From Alphaproteobacteria bacterium (GTDB taxonomy: Bacteria > Pseudomonadota > Alphaproteobacteria > RF32 > CAG-239): DNA of 13,582 nucleotides. This document shows positions 7,535 through 13,582 of this stretch, piece by piece. The stretch lies in assembly GCA_003542415.1 (NCBI GenBank), contig DPKR01000111.1, forward strand, positions 1-13,582, written 5' to 3'. The translations under genes were made by a program, and so were the position numbers. The notes beneath the pieces are model-generated. The model made no database searches and was not told where the DNA came from. It worked only from the letters and a program-made list of their open reading frames with translations. Position 1 is the stretch's first letter; every line of letters begins with the position of its first letter.

Positions 7535-8098
7535 TTAAGCAAAATCAATCTCGTCCAAAACGGCTTCGAAGGATTCGTTTTGAGGGGAGGCAAGATATGC
7601 CCCGATTTTAATTTCGCTTTCAACGCCACGCAAATAAAATTGGCGCAATCTGATGTATGTTTGCCCGTCAAGAGAGTAATAACAAACAAAGTCGTCGCCT
7701 CGGCGCTCGAGCTTATAAAAAATTTCGTTTGGCATATCAGAAAGCATTGCCCCCGCCCAGTCTGAATAGCCTTGAACGGTCAAACAGGTGCCGATTTCGG
7801 GCGAATTTTCATCTTTTGAAAGAAGGGAGGCCTTAAACCAATTGCGTTCATCAATGCGCGCCATAATGCCGCATTGTTTGAAAGGTGTTGTGTTTTCAAA
7901 ACGCCATTTCACGACAAAAGAAAAATTACCTTCCGTTTTTTTATAGAAAAAATGAGCATTATCTTTTTTGATTTGATGATGAAGAGCCTGCCAAAAATCG
8001 GTGTTTGCATTGGCAACAAGCCTGATTTCCTTGTCCGCAAAATTGACATTTTCGGGCTCATTTAACCATTCAAAATCAATCAGGTTTTCAAGCTTCAT
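7535..8098 (-). CDS. DUF1349 (concanavalin A-like fold) protein
   Basis: This is a 187-residue cytosolic protein without a signal peptide. The DUF1349 pattern is clear: FEWLNEPENV near the start, NTDFWQALHH (32-41), GNFSFVVKWRFEN, QCGIMARIDERNWFKASL (about 74-91), VQGYSDWAG, and YYSLDGQTYIRLRQFYL with IGAYLASPQNESFEA at the end. The fold is a lectin-like beta sandwich; members such as YesU are often called enolase-regulation proteins, but no biochemical role is established that I can rely on. Its start codon overlaps the stop of the DnaJ-like gene by one base (TAATG), with AAAGGAA just upstream, so the two are translationally coupled. A link to protein folding or carbohydrate binding is only a guess. 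Confidence 0.85.
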   Translation of the reverse strand: MKLENLIDFEWLNEPENVNFADKEIRLVANANTDFWQALHHQIKKDNAHFFYKKTEGNFSFVVKWRFENTTPFKQCGIMARIDERNWFKASLLSKDENSPEIGTCLTVQGYSDWAGAMLSDMPNEIFYKLERRGDDFVCYYSLDGQTYIRLRQFYLRGVESEIKIGAYLASPQNESFEAVLDEIDFA

Positions 8099-9027
8099 TA
8101 AAAGTTCCTTTGCGGCACATCGCCCATTTCAGAGAGCACTTGTTCCAAAATTTTGTTGTGTTCTTGAGGCGCCATGATTTTCAAGGTAATGATTTCGTCG
8201 CCAACGCCCGTTTTGCTGCTAATCCCTTTGCCTTTCAATCTCAACTTTTCGCCGCTTGAAGAATAGGGGGGCACGCTGATTTTCACCTTGCCGTTTAAGG
8301 TCGGCACAGTGATTTTGGCGCCCAAAACAGCCTCTTTGATTGAAATCGGCAGTTCAAGCAACAAATTTTTTCCATCCAGCTTAAAATAAGGATGAGGCAA
8401 AACATGAACAGTGATTAAAACATCGCCGTTTTCGCCGCCGTTCATAGAAACTCCACCCAAGCCTTTGAGACGCAAAGTTTGTCCGTCTTCAAAGCCGGCA
8501 GGGATTTTAACATTGACATTTTTGCCGTTGATATTGACTTTCTTTTCCGCACCTTTGGCAACATCTAAAAAGTCAACATCAAGCGAATAAGAAATATCTT
8601 GTCCTTTTGATTGTGCGGAAGAAAAAGGGTTTGAACGCGATCTTGAACGTGTAGCGCCTGAAAAGGCACTCATGATATCTTCTCCGAAAATGGAAGAAAA
8701 ATCAAATCCGCCGTCACCGAACGGGTTTTGAGAGCTATATGTTCGATAAGAACCGCTGCCAAACGGATTTTCGCCGCCGCCGAATCCGGCGCCGAAACCT
8801 GTCGGTTTGCCGTCAGCATCTATTTCGCCCGCATCATATTTTTTGCGCTTTTCTTTATCGCCTAAAACTTCATAAGCAGATGACACTTCTTTAAATTTGT
8901 CGGCCGCGCTTTTATCGTCTTTGTTCAAATCCGGATGATATTTACGCGCCAATTTGCGGTAAGCGGACTTTACTTCAGCATCGCTTGCCGATTTTGAAAC
9001 ACCTAAAACATCATATAAATTTTTCAT
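8098..9027 (-). CDS. Class B (type II) DnaJ/CbpA-like J-domain co-chaperone
   Basis: This Hsp40 protein stimulates DnaK ATPase and presents substrates; CbpA relatives can also bind DNA. It has 309 residues. The J domain (1-65) contains the catalytic HPD triad at 31-33. A Gly/Phe-rich linker (about 75-125) has repeated NPFG-type motifs, and a Ser/Arg patch (RSRSRSNPF) follows. No CXXCXGXG zinc-finger repeats exist, so this is not canonical DnaJ. The two C-terminal beta domains (about 140-295) contain [20 protein letters not shown] and [20 protein letters not shown], with [18 protein letters not shown] between them. A strong promoter lies 40 nt upstream, inside the end of the preceding gene. 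The stop overlaps the start of the DUF1349 gene. Confidence 0.93.
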   Translation of the reverse strand: MKNLYDVLGVSKSASDAEVKSAYRKLARKYHPDLNKDDKSAADKFKEVSSAYEVLGDKEKRKKYDAGEIDADGKPTGFGAGFGGGENPFGSGSYRTYSSQNPFGDGGFDFSSIFGEDIMSAFSGATRSRSRSNPFSSAQSKGQDISYSLDVDFLDVAKGAEKKVNINGKNVNVKIPAGFEDGQTLRLKGLGGVSMNGGENGDVLITVHVLPHPYFKLDGKNLLLELPISIKEAVLGAKITVPTLNGKVKISVPPYSSSGEKLRLKGKGISSKTGVGDEIITLKIMAPQEHNKILEQVLSEMGDVPQRNF

Positions 9028-9066
9028 TGCTCTTTTAGCCTTTAAAAATACATATTCCTAAAGGTT

Positions 9067-9095
9067 TATATAGGAAGCTCTTTTTCTTATTGCAA
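9067..9095 (-). promoter_or_regulatory. Promoter of the dnaJ-like/DUF1349 operon
   Basis: On the minus strand TTGCAA (9095-9090) and TATATA (9072-9067) are separated by exactly 17 nt, a near-consensus sigma70 promoter with start near 9060. The -35 lies inside the 3' end of the small lipoprotein gene. A TTCCTA/TAGGAA inverted repeat (9055-9060 and 9071-9076) surrounds the -10; it may be an operator or a weak hairpin. Confidence 0.65.
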
Positions 9096-9404
9096 GTTTG
9101 CGCAATCAAAAGTTGCCAAGCGCGAATGATTCTCACGCATGATAATTTCGCGCAAATGTGCGGTTGTGTTTGCATTTTTTTCTTGGCAATAGTGCACAGC
9201 AAGCGGCGTTAACTCGTCAATACGAACATCGCGATATTCATAAGAAACATACGAAGGACCACGACGTTTTTCAATAATATTATCGCGATAACGCGCAGCA
9301 TCGGCTTCGGAAATATAATTTTCCTGACTGACATTGATTTGTTTCGGTTCATTTGCACAAGCTACAATCAAGAATATCGGTAAAATAAATAAAAACTTTT
9401 TCAT
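9087..9404 (-). CDS. Small predicted lipoprotein, function unknown
   Basis: The 105-residue product starts MKKFLFILPIFLIVAC, a lipoprotein signal with lipobox IVAC and lipidation at Cys16. The following residues are Ala and Asn rather than Asp, which favours outer-membrane sorting by the E. coli rule (inference). The mature part is polar, with a basic stretch EKRRGP, a Tyr-rich YVSYEYRDVRIDEL segment and two more cysteines (73 and 101) that could form a disulfide. I do not recognise a family. It begins 5 nt after the 57-residue gene and probably shares its mRNA; the dnaJ promoter overlaps its 3' end. Confidence 0.75.
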   Translation of the reverse strand: MKKFLFILPIFLIVACANEPKQINVSQENYISEADAARYRDNIIEKRRGPSYVSYEYRDVRIDELTPLAVHYCQEKNANTTAHLREIIMRENHSRLATFDCANLQ

Positions 9405-9408
9405 CTTT

Positions 9409-9582
9409 TTAATCTTTCACATTAACTTTTGAAATGGCAATCACCTTGTTTGTTTTAGAGACGGGAGCTTTTCTGTTTTTCTTCACATTTGAAACACCTT
9501 CAACAGCGCCTTTTATTTGAACAACAAACTCTCGCGTATGTTCAATGCTTTTTTGAAATTTTTTATATTCGTTGTTTTCCAT
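9409..9582 (-). CDS. 57-residue basic protein, function unknown
   Basis: This short frame encodes MENNEYKKFQKSIEHTREF and continues to 57 residues ending SKVNVKD. It has a good GAGAGG Shine-Dalgarno 6 nt before the ATG at 9580-9582 and ends 4 nt before the lipoprotein start codon, so it fits tightly into the operon. There is no signal peptide or membrane helix. The first half is predicted helical (KKFQKSIEHTREFVVQIKGAVEGV) and the second half is very basic (KKNRKAPVSKTNK), which could suit nucleic acid or envelope contact; that is speculation. No family recognised. Support comes from ribosome site, spacing and codon use like its neighbours. Confidence 0.65.
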   Translation of the reverse strand: MENNEYKKFQKSIEHTREFVVQIKGAVEGVSNVKKNRKAPVSKTNKVIAISKVNVKD

Positions 9583-9631
9583 GTTGCACCTCTCTTTTTC
9601 TGCCTTATATCATAAGATACTAAAAAAAGTG

Positions 9632-9934
9632 TTAATTCAGTTCTTGATATATTTTTTGCCCATATTTTTTGAGCATATCATAAACGCGTCTGTTTGTTCC
9701 GATTTTAGACTTTTTATTATCCAATTTGCCAAGCATTTTTTGAAGTTTTTGATTAAAATTTTTATCTTCGCGGAGCTTTTGAAGATTTTTGAGTGTTTCT
9801 TCATCATTCATTTTGTAGTCAAGAACAACTTTAAGCGTTGCCAAATAAACAGCATCCATTTCGGCGGGCGAATAAGACTGTCCGCTTGCTGAACCGATAT
9901 ATAAAAAAGCACATAAAAACAAAATGTATTTCAT
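9632..9934 (-). CDS. Short exported protein, function unknown
   Basis: This 100-residue protein begins MKYILFLCAFLYIGSASG, a classical signal peptide with likely cleavage after Gly18 (ASG/Q). The mature part is helical and charged, with a Leu/Lys-rich stretch KNLQKLREDKNFNQKLQKML that could form an amphipathic or coiled-coil helix, and ends KKYGQKIYQELN. The ATG at 9932-9934 is preferred because GGAGAG lies about 8 nt upstream; a TTG one codon earlier is less likely. It starts 31 nt after sdaA and may be read from the same transcript. A short palindrome TTAAAGCTTTAA (9953-9964) lies between. No family recognised. Confidence 0.7.
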   Translation of the reverse strand: MKYILFLCAFLYIGSASGQSYSPAEMDAVYLATLKVVLDYKMNDEETLKNLQKLREDKNFNQKLQKMLGKLDNKKSKIGTNRRVYDMLKKYGQKIYQELN

Positions 9935-9965
9935 CAAAAAATCTCTCCGTTCTTAAAGCTTTAAT

Positions 9966-11351
9966 TTAACATTTCAAAGCGTTTTTTGCAATGCCGCCAA
10001 GCGAAGTTTCTTTGTATTTTTCATTAAGGCTTAAGCCTGTTTCATACATTGTTTTGATAATTGAATCTAAACTCACCAAATGTGTTGAAGAACGTTGCAA
10101 AGCAAGCCGTGCGGCATTAACGGCTTTCATCGCGCCCATAGCGTTGCGCTCAATGCATGGCACTTGCACAAGCCCTTTGATCGGATCACATGTGAGCCCC
10201 AAATTGTGTTCCATTGCAATTTCTGCCGCATTTTCAATTTGTTTGTTTGTGCCCGAAAGCGCTGCAACCAAACCGCCGGCAGCCATAGAACAGGCAACGC
10301 CGATTTCGCCCTGACAGCCGACTTCTGCCCCTGAAATGGAAGCATTTGTGCGATACAAACTGCAAATGGCGGAAGCCGTTGCCAAAAAGGTGATAACAGC
10401 CTTTTTCTTATCATTTTCAGACCCGAACCGGCCATAACGCACCATATAGCGCAAAACGGACGGAATAACCCCGGCCGAACCCATTGTCGGGGCTGTGACC
10501 ATACGCCCGCCGGCCGCATTTTCTTCTGCCACGGCAATTGCCCAAATATTGATCCAGTCAATTGCAGTAAGGGAATCCGTTTCATTTTTTTTGAACTTAT
10601 CTTTTAAGCGATTATACATTTCTCTTGCGTGGCGTTTAAGTTTTAAGCCCCCCGGTAAAATGCCTTCTGTCCTAAGGCCTAAACCGATATTTTCTTCCAT
10701 AATGCTCCAGAGTTTAAGCAATTTTTTGTTTACAAAGGAGCGGTTGCCCCAAATGGCTTTTTCGTTTTGCAAAACAAGTTCGGCGATGCTCATTTTGTTT
10801 TGTTCGCATAATTGCATAAGCTCATTGCATGTATTGAACTGATAGGGCACGTCATAAGGCTTGCGATCAATGCGTCTGCCTATTTCGTCTGCGCGCGCAA
10901 TTGTCCCGCCGCCGACCGAAAAATATGTTTCTTCCAAAAGGATTTTTCCTTTTCTGTCAAAAGCAGTGAACTTCATGCCGTTTGAATGTTCTTTTAAATA
11001 AACGTTTTTTTCCAAAATAATATCATCTTTGAAACAAAAAGAAATTTTATGTTCGCCGAGAAGCGAGATCTTTCCGTCGTTTTCAATTTGGGCAATATAG
11101 TCGGTGTGCACATCCATTTCTTCCGGATTAAGCCCGAGAAATCCATAAGCAATGGCTTTTAAGGTGCCATGCCCGACACCTGTTAAGGCAAGTGAGCCAT
11201 AGAGATGCGTTTCGATATGTGCAATTTTTTTTAAATTGCCGCTGTTTTTGATGTTTTGAGTAAAGCGGTGCGCAGCTTTCATCGGCCCCACGGTGTGAGA
11301 ACTTGAAGGCCCGATTCCAACCGAAAAAATTTCAAATAAACTGTAATACAT
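9966..11351 (-). CDS. sdaA: L-serine dehydratase, iron-sulfur, single chain
   Basis: The enzyme deaminates L-serine to pyruvate and ammonia using an oxygen-sensitive [4Fe-4S] cluster. At 461 residues it has the one-polypeptide (E. coli SdaA/SdaB) architecture. The N-terminal beta domain carries the GIGPSSSHTVGPMKAA signature (12-27), and the alpha domain has EENAAGGRMVTAPTMGSAGV. Cys346 (AEVGC), Cys388 (LTCDP) and Cys399 (VPCIERNA) match the cluster ligands of the family. The chain ends in Cys461, recalling the C-terminal cysteine that acts as the fourth ligand or tail plug in this class. ATG at 11351 with AAAGG upstream, overlapping the stop region of the GNAT gene 10 nt before. The context suggests serine use as a carbon source. 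Confidence 0.96.
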   Translation of the reverse strand: MYYSLFEIFSVGIGPSSSHTVGPMKAAHRFTQNIKNSGNLKKIAHIETHLYGSLALTGVGHGTLKAIAYGFLGLNPEEMDVHTDYIAQIENDGKISLLGEHKISFCFKDDIILEKNVYLKEHSNGMKFTAFDRKGKILLEETYFSVGGGTIARADEIGRRIDRKPYDVPYQFNTCNELMQLCEQNKMSIAELVLQNEKAIWGNRSFVNKKLLKLWSIMEENIGLGLRTEGILPGGLKLKRHAREMYNRLKDKFKKNETDSLTAIDWINIWAIAVAEENAAGGRMVTAPTMGSAGVIPSVLRYMVRYGRFGSENDKKKAVITFLATASAICSLYRTNASISGAEVGCQGEIGVACSMAAGGLVAALSGTNKQIENAAEIAMEHNLGLTCDPIKGLVQVPCIERNAMGAMKAVNAARLALQRSSTHLVSLDSIIKTMYETGLSLNEKYKETSLGGIAKNALKC

Positions 11352-11361
11352 TTCTTTGCCT

Positions 11362-11853
11362 TTATGAAAGTTTAAAAACGCAAGATACCTGTTTGAAACC
11401 TTGCTTTTTGTAAAAATTATGCGCGGAATGGTTGTTTTTGCCGGATTCTAAATATATATCCTCAATGCCTAAATCGGCAAACCAGTCGAGCCCTTTTTGC
11501 AAAAGTTGTTCTCCCAAACCATGACGACGAAACTTTTTTCGCACAACCATATCACAAACAACTCCGAATTTGCGCCAATCATCATCTGTGACCATAAAAA
11601 CCCCGAAAGCGATGATTTTGCCGGCGCGCTGATATTTTAAAACAAGCGACGGATATTTACGGCTTTTGTTTTCAATTTTCTTTTTAATGTAATATCTCCA
11701 ACGTTCCTCAGCCCCTTGGAGAATATTTCCTTTGAAACCCGCAATACCCATTTGCATTTCGCCATGTGAAATATAGGAATGTTTTTCTTCCAAAACCTGA
11801 AAGAACATTTGAGACAAAACAGGAATGTCTTTAAGATGTGCTTTTTGCCACAT
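11362..11853 (-). CDS. GNAT-family N-acetyltransferase
   Basis: This 163-residue protein has the GNAT fold: a variable N-terminal part, beta strands near IAFGVFMV and FGVVCDMVV, and the acetyl-CoA pyrophosphate-binding motif A, RKKFRRHGLGEQLL (105-118), containing RRHGLG. The C-terminal IYLESGKNNHSAHNFYKKQGF is the usual motif B with the alpha4 helix. The acceptor is unknown. The ATG has GAGG 6 nt upstream. sdaA begins 10 nt after its stop, so the two are almost certainly cotranscribed. It is divergent from the second GNAT gene across 156 nt. The two are only distantly similar in sequence. Confidence 0.88.
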   Translation of the reverse strand: MWQKAHLKDIPVLSQMFFQVLEEKHSYISHGEMQMGIAGFKGNILQGAEERWRYYIKKKIENKSRKYPSLVLKYQRAGKIIAFGVFMVTDDDWRKFGVVCDMVVRKKFRRHGLGEQLLQKGLDWFADLGIEDIYLESGKNNHSAHNFYKKQGFKQVSCVFKLS

Positions 11854-12009
11854 TTGATCCTCAAATAAAAAAAAACAGATATTTTGAAAATATGCTAAAG
11901 CAAGAATGTTAAAATATCATTAGCTTCAAAGAGTTTATTTTTTTATCAAAAATTCTTTCTTGCATCAAAAATAAAATATGCTAACATCATGTGAGCAAAA
12001 GGAGTTCAT
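11854..12009. promoter_or_regulatory. Divergent intergenic region between two GNAT genes
   Basis: This very AT-rich stretch must hold promoters for both directions. A plausible plus-strand promoter is TTGCAT (11961-11966) with TAACAT (11983-11988) at 16 nt. The minus-strand promoter is less clear. The 12-nt sequence AAAATATGCTAA occurs twice in the same direction (11887-11898 and 11973-11984) and could be a regulator site or chance in AT-rich DNA. Confidence 0.35.
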
Positions 12010-12540
12010 ATGAAAATCACTTTGAAAAACGGACAAGAAGCCGCATTACGACGCATCCGAGCAAAAGACTATGAAGATGTGATGACTTTTTTAGATAAAT
12101 TTTCTCGCGGAAAGGGTGCTGTTTGGACACATCAATACCCGAACCAACCTAAAAAAGATAAACAAAAATCTGTTGAACATTATGAATCGGATGATGAATT
12201 GTTTGTTGGTGTTTTTGTGGGGAAAAATATTGTTGCGGAAGGATCCGTTCATCTCAAAAAGGTGGCAGATCCGTGGAGTGTGAAACAAGCAAGTTTCGGA
12301 TTATGCGTGTTGGAAGAATACACGAGTATGGGCATCGGAACGCGTATGCTCAAAGAGCTTGAAAAGTGGGCGCTCAAAAGAAAGGTTCATCGTATTTTTG
12401 CAACCGTTCGCCACAACAATAAAAGAGCTTTGGGGCTGTATTTGAAAATGGGCTATCAAATTGAGGGAACAGCTCGAGAAACAGCGTTTTTTGACAACGA
12501 ATGGCAGCATGAATACCACATTGCAAAAATCATAAAATAA
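12010..12540 (+). CDS. GNAT-family N-acetyltransferase (RimI/YhhY-like)
   Basis: This 176-residue acetyltransferase opens with KITLKNGQEAALRRIRAKD, common in RimI/YhhY-type members. Motif A is VLEEYTSMGIGTRMLKELE (100-118); the G-x-G is present, but the usual Arg/Gln three residues earlier is Thr105. Motif B follows with IFATVRHNNKRALGLYLKMGYQIEGT, and the end DNEWQHEYHIAKII is typical of this subgroup. The substrate may be an amino acid, a small amine or a protein N-terminus. AAGGAG precedes the ATG by 5 nt. No plus-strand terminator with a T run follows; the nearby hairpin points the other way. Confidence 0.9.
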   Translation: MKITLKNGQEAALRRIRAKDYEDVMTFLDKFSRGKGAVWTHQYPNQPKKDKQKSVEHYESDDELFVGVFVGKNIVAEGSVHLKKVADPWSVKQASFGLCVLEEYTSMGIGTRMLKELEKWALKRKVHRIFATVRHNNKRALGLYLKMGYQIEGTARETAFFDNEWQHEYHIAKIIK

Positions 12541-12548
12541 ACAATCAA

Positions 12549-12572
12549 AAAAAACAGCCCCATGAAGGGGCT
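12549..12572 (-). terminator. Minus-strand terminator after the accessory segment
   Basis: AGCCCC (12556-12561) and GGGGCT (12567-12572) form a stable stem. The run of A residues lies on its left, so it is a terminator for minus-strand transcripts, with a U run after the hairpin. In the plus direction no T run follows. Confidence 0.7.
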
Positions 12573-12702
12573 CGTTAGTGGCTGCGCGGAGTGTACAATC
12601 TTCGAACTTTTAGAGCACCACCGTGCAGAAATAATTGCAGTTAAGGAGCAGATGCGGTATGTGGAAGAAAGACTCATAAAAAATGCCTCACCGAAAAGAT
12701 GA
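12562..12702 (+). pseudogene. Possible remnant of a MerR-type regulator C-terminus
   Basis: A 46-codon open frame in the same phase as the preceding GNAT gene encodes a protein-like helical segment: CTIFELLEHHRAEIIAVK followed by EQMRYVEERLIKN. A Cys near the start of a long dimerisation helix with His-Arg-Ala-Glu resembles the effector end of MerR-family regulators. No DNA-binding domain is present upstream, no ribosome site precedes the ATG, and both ends lie inside minus-strand terminator hairpins. I treat it as a gene remnant; it could equally be chance. Confidence 0.25.
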
Positions 12703-12706
12703 GACA
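12678..12706 (-). terminator. Terminator of the orphan 187-residue gene
   Basis: On the minus strand TGTCTCATC pairs with GGTGAGGCA (9 bp, G-U pairs included) around a 5-nt loop and is followed by six T residues (complement of 12678-12683). It lies 28 nt after the stop of the gene ending at 12734. Confidence 0.85.
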
Positions 12707-12733
12707 TTAAATTATTCTCAACTACCTTTCATT

Positions 12734-13297
12734 TTACATCTCTCGACCATTGGTACGAGTTTGATGGCCATTTTCTTGTGGCATATATGTATCTTTGACA
12801 GCGGTTTTAATTGTTAATATTTGTTCGTCATTTAAGCCAATTGCATGCCCAAGCTCCTCACCATGTTTCCATGTTGCTATCAGATATTTACAAATTGCTC
12901 TGTCTCCTGCATGACAGTATGTATCAGGCACATAATCTACGTATTCGTGACCATCTTTAATATATTTAGTTTCATAACCAAAGCGAAAGAAATTTCGTTT
13001 CACTTTACTGTATACACCAGCTGTTAATCTGCCACCGTTTTTTTTCATTTCTACCTGAATGGCTCTTCCTATAATTTCGGAATCTCTCGCAATAATGTCA
13101 CACATATCAAAAGTTTTTATGTTATTTGCCAACTCTTGATCAGTACATTTATAAGTTTCAGAATCAATACTTGAAATAAATTTTTTTTGTTCTTCTAAAA
13201 ATTTTTTCTTGTTAATTTTATCATATGCGAAACTGAAAGACTGCTCAATTTTTTCCTTCAGCGTATAATTAGGAGTTGGCATATATATTCCCATCAT
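12734..13297 (-). CDS. Orphan 187-residue protein, function unknown
   Basis: I do not recognise a family. The protein has no signal peptide or membrane helix. The N-terminal half is highly charged and probably helical (KEKIEQSFSFAYDKINKKKF, then EEQKKF). The middle has CDIIARDSEIIGRAIQVEMK and a basic KVKRNFFRFGYETKYIKDG. A conserved-looking core YCHAGDRAICKYLIATWKHG (127-146) carries Cys128, His129 and Cys136, which might bind metal. The tail is polar. Two Met codons start the frame; AAAGGA 5 nt before the first favours 13297. It is bracketed by its own strong promoter and terminator, and its AT-rich codon use differs somewhat from its neighbours, which suggests an acquired single-gene cassette. 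Confidence 0.7.
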   Translation of the reverse strand: MMGIYMPTPNYTLKEKIEQSFSFAYDKINKKKFLEEQKKFISSIDSETYKCTDQELANNIKTFDMCDIIARDSEIIGRAIQVEMKKNGGRLTAGVYSKVKRNFFRFGYETKYIKDGHEYVDYVPDTYCHAGDRAICKYLIATWKHGEELGHAIGLNDEQILTIKTAVKDTYMPQENGHQTRTNGREM

Positions 13298-13347
13298 TTT
13301 ATCCTTTCAAAATTTATCTAATACAAAGAATCACTTCTTATGTTCTC

Positions 13348-13376
13348 ATTTTACCACCCTCCCGATATTTTGTCAA
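13348..13376 (-). promoter_or_regulatory. Near-consensus sigma70 promoter of the orphan gene
   Basis: On the minus strand a perfect TTGACA (13376-13371) is followed after 17 nt by TAAAAT (13353-13348). The start would be near 13341. A small inverted repeat AAGAA/TTCTT (13326-13339) lies directly downstream and could be an operator or a 5' hairpin. Confidence 0.8.
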
Positions 13377-13410
13377 TTTTTTTATGCAAAAAAACGATTT
13401 TTTTATTCAA

Positions 13411-13449
13411 AATAAAAATAAAGGGCTCTCGACGTGTTGTGAGAACCCT
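13411..13449 (-). terminator. Minus-strand terminator of the right-edge element
   Basis: AGGGTTCTC and GAGAGCCCT form a 9-bp stem with one mismatch and a 10-nt loop (13422-13449). On the minus strand it is followed by a T-rich tract (complement of 13411-13421). It ends a transcript entering from beyond the right edge. Confidence 0.65.
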
Positions 13450-13451
13450 GT

Positions 13452-13582
13452 TCAACTTGGCTGCTTTACCTGGACTGGGCTACGGCTTTTATCAAAAAAG
13501 CCTCGCCCGATCTTGTCGCGTGCCGACATTGCCGTCACGCACCGCGATTTCGAACCGCTTGGTTCTTCACCATAGGATAAAA
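13452..13582 (-). other. GC-rich hairpin-dense segment: structured RNA 3' part or gene tail
   Basis: This edge segment contrasts with the AT-rich DNA beside it: I count 38 G+C in the 60 bases 13501-13560. It contains a two-part hairpin, GGGC/GCCC outside GGCTTTT/AAAAGCC (13477-13508), GCGTG/CACGC (13518-13540) and GAACC/GGTTC (13552-13565), and is followed by a minus-strand terminator. One minus-strand frame is open from the edge to TGA at 13452-13454 (43 codons, ending FFDKSRSPVQVKQPS), but it is Ser/Arg/Lys-rich with no recognisable domain, and a plus-strand frame is open too. A structured non-coding RNA or repeat element therefore fits at least as well as a coding tail. Confidence 0.4.

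Noticed and set aside
12456..12707. 83-codon minus-strand frame over the end of the second GNAT gene
   Set aside because: It begins inside the orphan gene's terminator hairpin and overlaps a well-supported GNAT gene; no ribosome site.
13452..13485. Resemblance of AGCAGCCAAG on the minus strand to the SRP 4.5S RNA core
   Set aside because: The invariant GGAA tetraloop and the symmetric-loop sequence of SRP RNA are missing, so the match is only partial.
13541..13560. tRNA T-arm-like GGTTCGAAATC on the minus strand
   Set aside because: The five-base T stem does not form properly: the conserved G53-C61 pair would be G-U and the outer pair is A-G. A local GAACC/GGTTC hairpin competes, and the rest of a cloverleaf is not visible in the window.
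13276..13575. 99-codon plus-strand frame at the right end
   Set aside because: It crosses the orphan gene's promoter, leader and a terminator in the opposite direction, and has no ribosome site or recognisable domain.
1..13582. CRISPR arrays, insertion sequences, integrases or a known defence operon
   Set aside because: No regularly spaced repeats, transposase or recombinase motifs, or nuclease/effector domains were found on either strand.

Overview
The window looks like part of a moderately AT-rich bacterial chromosome, most likely an uncultured, host-associated (gut-type) alphaproteobacterium. This is an inference from gene content: an Obg-RsfS pair, a secreted BspA-like leucine-rich-repeat protein, a lysozyme-inhibitor lipoprotein, a TetR-controlled RND pump and a one-chain iron-sulfur serine dehydratase. 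No phage, transposase or CRISPR machinery is visible.

Left part, plus strand (1-2544): the 3' portion of the GTPase gene obg, then rsfS and a terminator. Next comes a sigma70-like promoter, about 155 nt of RNA with several possible helices and a second terminator, and then the BspA-like gene. A small MliC-like lysozyme-inhibitor lipoprotein gene follows; its Shine-Dalgarno lies inside the terminator hairpin of the gene before it. A symmetric bidirectional terminator closes this part.

Middle part, minus strand (2545-11853), read right to left. GNAT acetyltransferase, sdaA and a short secreted protein come first. A 57-residue gene that is easily overlooked is followed by a small lipoprotein. 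A zinc-finger-less DnaJ has its own promoter and is coupled by TAATG to a DUF1349 protein. Last is a TetR - membrane-fusion protein - RND permease operon with an operator-like palindrome over its promoter. No outer-membrane channel gene for the pump is present.

Right part (11854-13582): a divergent intergenic region and a second GNAT gene on the plus strand. A short stretch bracketed by two minus-strand terminators holds an open frame resembling the tail of a MerR-type regulator. Then comes an orphan 187-residue gene with near-consensus promoter and its own terminator. The edge segment is GC-rich, dense in hairpins and of unclear nature, either a structured RNA or the tail of a gene on the minus strand.

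The strongest candidates for something undescribed are the attenuator-like leader before the BspA-like gene, the terminator/ribosome-site overlap before the lysozyme inhibitor, the DnaJ-DUF1349 pair, the orphan 187-residue gene and the structured right edge. I do not see a complete new multi-gene system.
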